NCBI RefSeq assembly: GCF_000317225.1
Contig: NZ_AJLL01000011.1
Location: 1 to 44,998, forward strand
DNA from: Fischerella thermalis PCC 7521
GTDB lineage: Bacteria > Cyanobacteriota > Cyanobacteriia > Cyanobacteriales > Nostocaceae
Reading direction: 5' to 3'
DNA length: 44,998 nt
Both the position numbers and the translations under genes were made by a program. Below the pieces are notes generated by a model, which made no database searches, was not told where the DNA came from, and was given only the letters and a program-made list of their open reading frames with translations. Positions 42,262 through 44,998 of this stretch are shown piece after piece. Position 1 is the first letter of the stretch, and every line of letters begins with the position of its first letter.

Positions 42262-43329
42262 CTAACCTAACTTAAACACATCTGCAATCACACTATCATC
42301 ACTCACCAGCCTATGATTTGCTGGAGAATCATAAACTACTAATAGTGAAGGTATTCCACTGATATCTTCAAACAGCGTTATTCCTTCTGCATGATCATCT
42401 CGATTACCAAAGGGAATATCTTGTACATATTCAGGGTAGTGTAGGACATCATCTTGCAAACAGGGGTTAACATGCAAACGATAAACTTGCACTGGGCCAT
42501 CTAAATCCATCGTTGGGCCTGCTAGGATCAGTAAATCTTCTCCAGCTAGATGTAAATCTCTAATTCCTAAACCATTCAAAAATACAAAATGTTTTTTATA
42601 GCATTGACCTGTTTTTACTATTGGTTTTAGTGTTAGTAGTCCTGTTTGCAAAAGTTCTACTTCTATTTCCAAAATTACAGCCCAACCCCGTAATACTGGT
42701 CCCCGCAAACCCAAAAAGATTCGATTTTGATGAACTGCTATACCTTCTATATCAAAGCCATTGTCTTTCCCGGGAATTTTGGCTGTGACAAAAAACCCCA
42801 GATGAGGATCATCTGCCAAAACTTCCATCAATATATTTGTAGACTCAGTTAATTGCAATTTAGCAGCAGTTAGCTGCATATTTGCATCTTCTGGATGGGG
42901 GCAAGATTTGCATAACTCTCCGTTCACAAGGGGAATACGTGCTAGGATATACCGATTTGGTTCCGATGCAACTTTAGCTAATCTCTGAATGTTTTTGATA
43001 TCTGATTTATCTAGTTTGGGTTTTTTGCGTTTCCAGCTATGGGAACCAATAATCCAGAGATAGCTATCACTATACTCGATACCCTCAATATCAATTTCTT
43101 CCTCTTCTGGTGCAGGTAAATCAATAAATTCTGCTACACGAAATTGCTTATGTTCACCAAAATGATTAGCATTGATATAAGAAAGGCGTTCAATAGTTGA
43201 AGTTTCATCTGATCCAAACCATAGATGCTTTTCTGGTGTTAGCATTACTGCCGATAGGTCTTCTCGGTGTTCTTTAAAGCCATCAGTAAATGTGAGTAAA
43301 ACCTTGTTTAGCAATGTTGAGTTTTTCAT
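42262..43329 (-). CDS. DUF3616-family protein
   Basis: A 355-residue protein with the pattern of the DUF3616 family (beta-propeller-like repeats): LTPEKHLWFGSDETSTIERL, DIEGIEYSDSYLWIIGSHSWKRKKP, DNGFDIEGIAVHQNRIFLGLRGPVLRGWA and FGNRDDHAEGITLFE. The repeated DIEGI(E/A) followed by a loop suggests a six-bladed propeller. There is no signal peptide. Function is unknown; related families bind Ca2+ and hydrolyse phosphoesters, but no catalytic set is identified here. It ends about 50 bases from the convergent ferredoxin. Confidence 0.75.
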   Translation of the reverse strand: MKNSTLLNKVLLTFTDGFKEHREDLSAVMLTPEKHLWFGSDETSTIERLSYINANHFGEHKQFRVAEFIDLPAPEEEEIDIEGIEYSDSYLWIIGSHSWKRKKPKLDKSDIKNIQRLAKVASEPNRYILARIPLVNGELCKSCPHPEDANMQLTAAKLQLTESTNILMEVLADDPHLGFFVTAKIPGKDNGFDIEGIAVHQNRIFLGLRGPVLRGWAVILEIEVELLQTGLLTLKPIVKTGQCYKKHFVFLNGLGIRDLHLAGEDLLILAGPTMDLDGPVQVYRLHVNPCLQDDVLHYPEYVQDIPFGNRDDHAEGITLFEDISGIPSLLVVYDSPANHRLVSDDSVIADVFKLG

Positions 43330-43729
43330 GTTAAATCTTTTCTAAGTGTTTTCCCTCGTATCATTCTTTGTTTAAGTATTAAATGATACCTGCTATTCAT
43401 TTCAATTTTATAAATTTATTAAATAATTAGCTAGTTAGTACATTTTTGCGTCAAATCTTAACATTTTTAAACGCAGAAGAACGCATAATTCGCCATGAGT
43501 TAATGAAAGTTCGTGCTTAGTTAGAGATTTTTGAAATCACAAATAAAATTCACGTAGCTTTACATTATTTAAGATGAACAATTATATAACAATTGGTTGT
43601 GAACATAATATTTTAAGACAGTAATTTTCTATACAATAATTTACAAATCAAATATTGTAAATTTTAACTAATGCTATTATTCAAGAAGTATAGGCAATAG
43701 AAATAACTAGATAAGGCGTATCATTTTTT
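43330..43729. other. AT-rich divergent region without genes
   Basis: The 400 bases between the DUF3616 and CHAD genes are very AT-rich and open in no frame. Both promoters must be here. No repeat or RNA gene was recognised. Confidence 0.55.
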
Positions 43730-44698
43730 ATGTCATTGGCTGTCGAACCGAAAGTGGAAAATTTTGGATATTATGCTTATTCAGCAATTCAAAAACACTT
43801 TAAGAAAACCTTAAAATGGGAATCAGAAGTTAAAAAAGATAAAGATCCAGAAGCATTACATCAAATGCGAGTGGGGATGCGTCGCTTACGTACAGCTACT
43901 AGTCGGTTTGCGATCGCTGTAAATCTACCAAAGGTTGTAAGTGATAAAAATATCGGAAAAATAGCGCGTCGTCTTGGCAATCTTCGAGACTTAGATGTAT
44001 TAAAAGAAACACTTGAACATCTTTCTCAACCACAATTACCTAAAAAAGAACGGCAATTTCTACAAACAGCCTTGGATGCTTTGGAGAAACAACGGGAAGA
44101 GGCACTTGCAGATGTGCGAGACACCTTCAAAGATGAACATTATAAAGCAATCAAACAAGCATTAAAAAAATGGTTAGATGAACCAAACTATCAACCACTA
44201 GCGTCTTTACCAATGCAGCAAGTCTTACCAGACTTACTTTTACCAGAAGTCAGCAATTTTTTACTACACCCAGGTTGGCTAGTCGGGACTGAAATCGAAG
44301 AACATCAAATAGTAGTTTTGCACAATTGGGAAGCAAAAAAAATAGAAAAAGAATTAGCAACCAACAGCAAAACTCTTCACAGTCTACGCAAGCAAGCTAA
44401 ACGCACACGTTACCAAATGGAGTTATTTTCCGATTTATACAGTAAAACTTACACAGCTTATATTGCAGAATTAAAAAGCATCCAAGATATCTTAGGTTCC
44501 ATACAAGACAGTATAGTATTAGCTGAGTGGTTAGAAAGTATCTTGGAATCAGAAATTCAAACTCAAATCCCCACGATTGCTGCCTTATTAGTAGAAAATC
44601 GTTACCAAATGTGGCAACAATGGCAACCATTACAAGAACGATATCTGCAATGTAAAACGAGACAGGATTTACATTTCACAGTACTTCATCCCGCTTAA
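43730..44698 (+). CDS. CHAD-domain protein
   Basis: A 322-residue all-helical protein with two CHAD repeats. Signature: DPEALHQMRVGMRRLRTATSRF (His in ALHQMRV and Arg cluster), RRLGNLRDLDVL, and in the second half TLHSLRKQAKRTRYQMELFSDLY and QDILGSIQDSIVLAEWL. CHAD domains bind polyphosphate, through their conserved His and Arg/Lys residues. No adenylate cyclase (CYTH) domain is fused or adjacent. It is probably a polyphosphate-granule protein, inferred from the family. Confidence 0.88.
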   Translation: MSLAVEPKVENFGYYAYSAIQKHFKKTLKWESEVKKDKDPEALHQMRVGMRRLRTATSRFAIAVNLPKVVSDKNIGKIARRLGNLRDLDVLKETLEHLSQPQLPKKERQFLQTALDALEKQREEALADVRDTFKDEHYKAIKQALKKWLDEPNYQPLASLPMQQVLPDLLLPEVSNFLLHPGWLVGTEIEEHQIVVLHNWEAKKIEKELATNSKTLHSLRKQAKRTRYQMELFSDLYSKTYTAYIAELKSIQDILGSIQDSIVLAEWLESILESEIQTQIPTIAALLVENRYQMWQQWQPLQERYLQCKTRQDLHFTVLHPA

Positions 44699-44860
44699 TA
44701 CCGTTTCACTATAAGTTTGATAAATTTAGCGACTAGGAGACAAGGAAGACAAGGGAGAGAATTTGTATCAATAATTTTGTGAAATGGTAACTCACTGAAA
44801 TCTTTTACAGATATAAAATACACCCATTTGAATCATTAAAACAACTACAGATAAACAAGA

Positions 44861-44910
44861 GATGCACACCGATAAATCATCCGTGTGAATCGGTGTGCAT
44901 CTGTGTTCGA
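44861..44910. repeat. Inverted repeat hairpin with dispersed repeat tail
   Basis: GATGCACACCGAT (44861) and ATCGGTGTGCATC (44889) form a perfect 13-bp stem with a 15-base loop. The right flank TGTGCATCTGTGTTCGA (44894-44910) matches the start of the window. It lies downstream of the CHAD gene with no T run; the same phrase occurs at both ends of this window. Confidence 0.7.
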
Positions 44911-44998
44911 TAATATACCCTCCTCTGGGCAAGCAGAGAGAAATTTGAGAGTTATATCATGTCCAGATGAACACTTGTAAAAAAAAACGAAGAACCTC

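Overview
The window looks like chromosome of a filamentous, probably heterocyst-forming cyanobacterium (Nostocales). Evidence: the HIP1 octamer GCGATCGC recurs throughout; many intergenic regions carry heptamer tandem repeats; there is a phycobiliprotein lyase, an Flv1/Flv3 flavodiiron pair, a TxlA-type thioredoxin, a COP23-type secreted protein, and the cyanobacterial ribosomal order rplS-trnW-secE-nusG-rplK-rplA-rplJ-rplL. The genus cannot be fixed from sequence reading alone.

Layout. 1-2.6 kb: a membrane-anchored Ser/Thr kinase and a kinase scrap beside an inverted-repeat element. 2.6-6.9 kb (minus): the rplS to rplL block with tRNA-Trp(CCA), an L10 leader RNA ahead of rplJ and a clear terminator after rplL. 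7.2-9.5 kb: two glycosyltransferases. 9.6-13.6 kb: a second Ser/Thr kinase divergent from an FHA-PrsW membrane protease fusion. 13.6-14.2 kb: a Uma2-type nuclease. 14.2-19 kb (minus): an RND efflux adaptor and pump. 19-20.3 kb: a gene graveyard with a WD40 scrap and a broken RelE/ParE toxin. 20.3-24.6 kb: a phycobiliprotein lyase and the flv3-flv1 pair, separated by a large purine/pyrimidine repeat. 24.7-27 kb: coaX, an alpha/beta hydrolase and a Nudix hydrolase. 27-30.3 kb: mostly non-coding, with a probable TnpB tail, a small basic protein, a MITE-like element and a glycosyltransferase. 30.3-32 kb: rpsB-tsf with a terminator. 32.5-36 kb: a coiled-coil protein and recG. 36.2-39.5 kb: a COP23-like secreted protein and the overlapping epimerase/DUF1611 pair. 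39.7-44.7 kb: a Nudix hydrolase, a small membrane protein and an ArsR regulator sharing two matching operators, txlA, a NIL-ferredoxin, a DUF3616 protein and a CHAD protein.

How genes work together. The ribosomal block and rpsB-tsf serve translation. The flavodiiron proteins take photosynthetic electrons to oxygen, and the lyase and TxlA serve the photosynthetic apparatus. The epimerase/DUF1611 pair probably handles D-amino-acid or peptidoglycan-derived material. The most promising less-described systems are (1) the kinase divergent from the FHA-PrsW protease, (2) the ArsR regulator with two identical-architecture operators flanking it, one ahead of a small membrane protein, (3) the overlapping DUF1611/epimerase pair and (4) a possible switching leader before rpsB. 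Functions are assigned by reading motifs; no database search was run.
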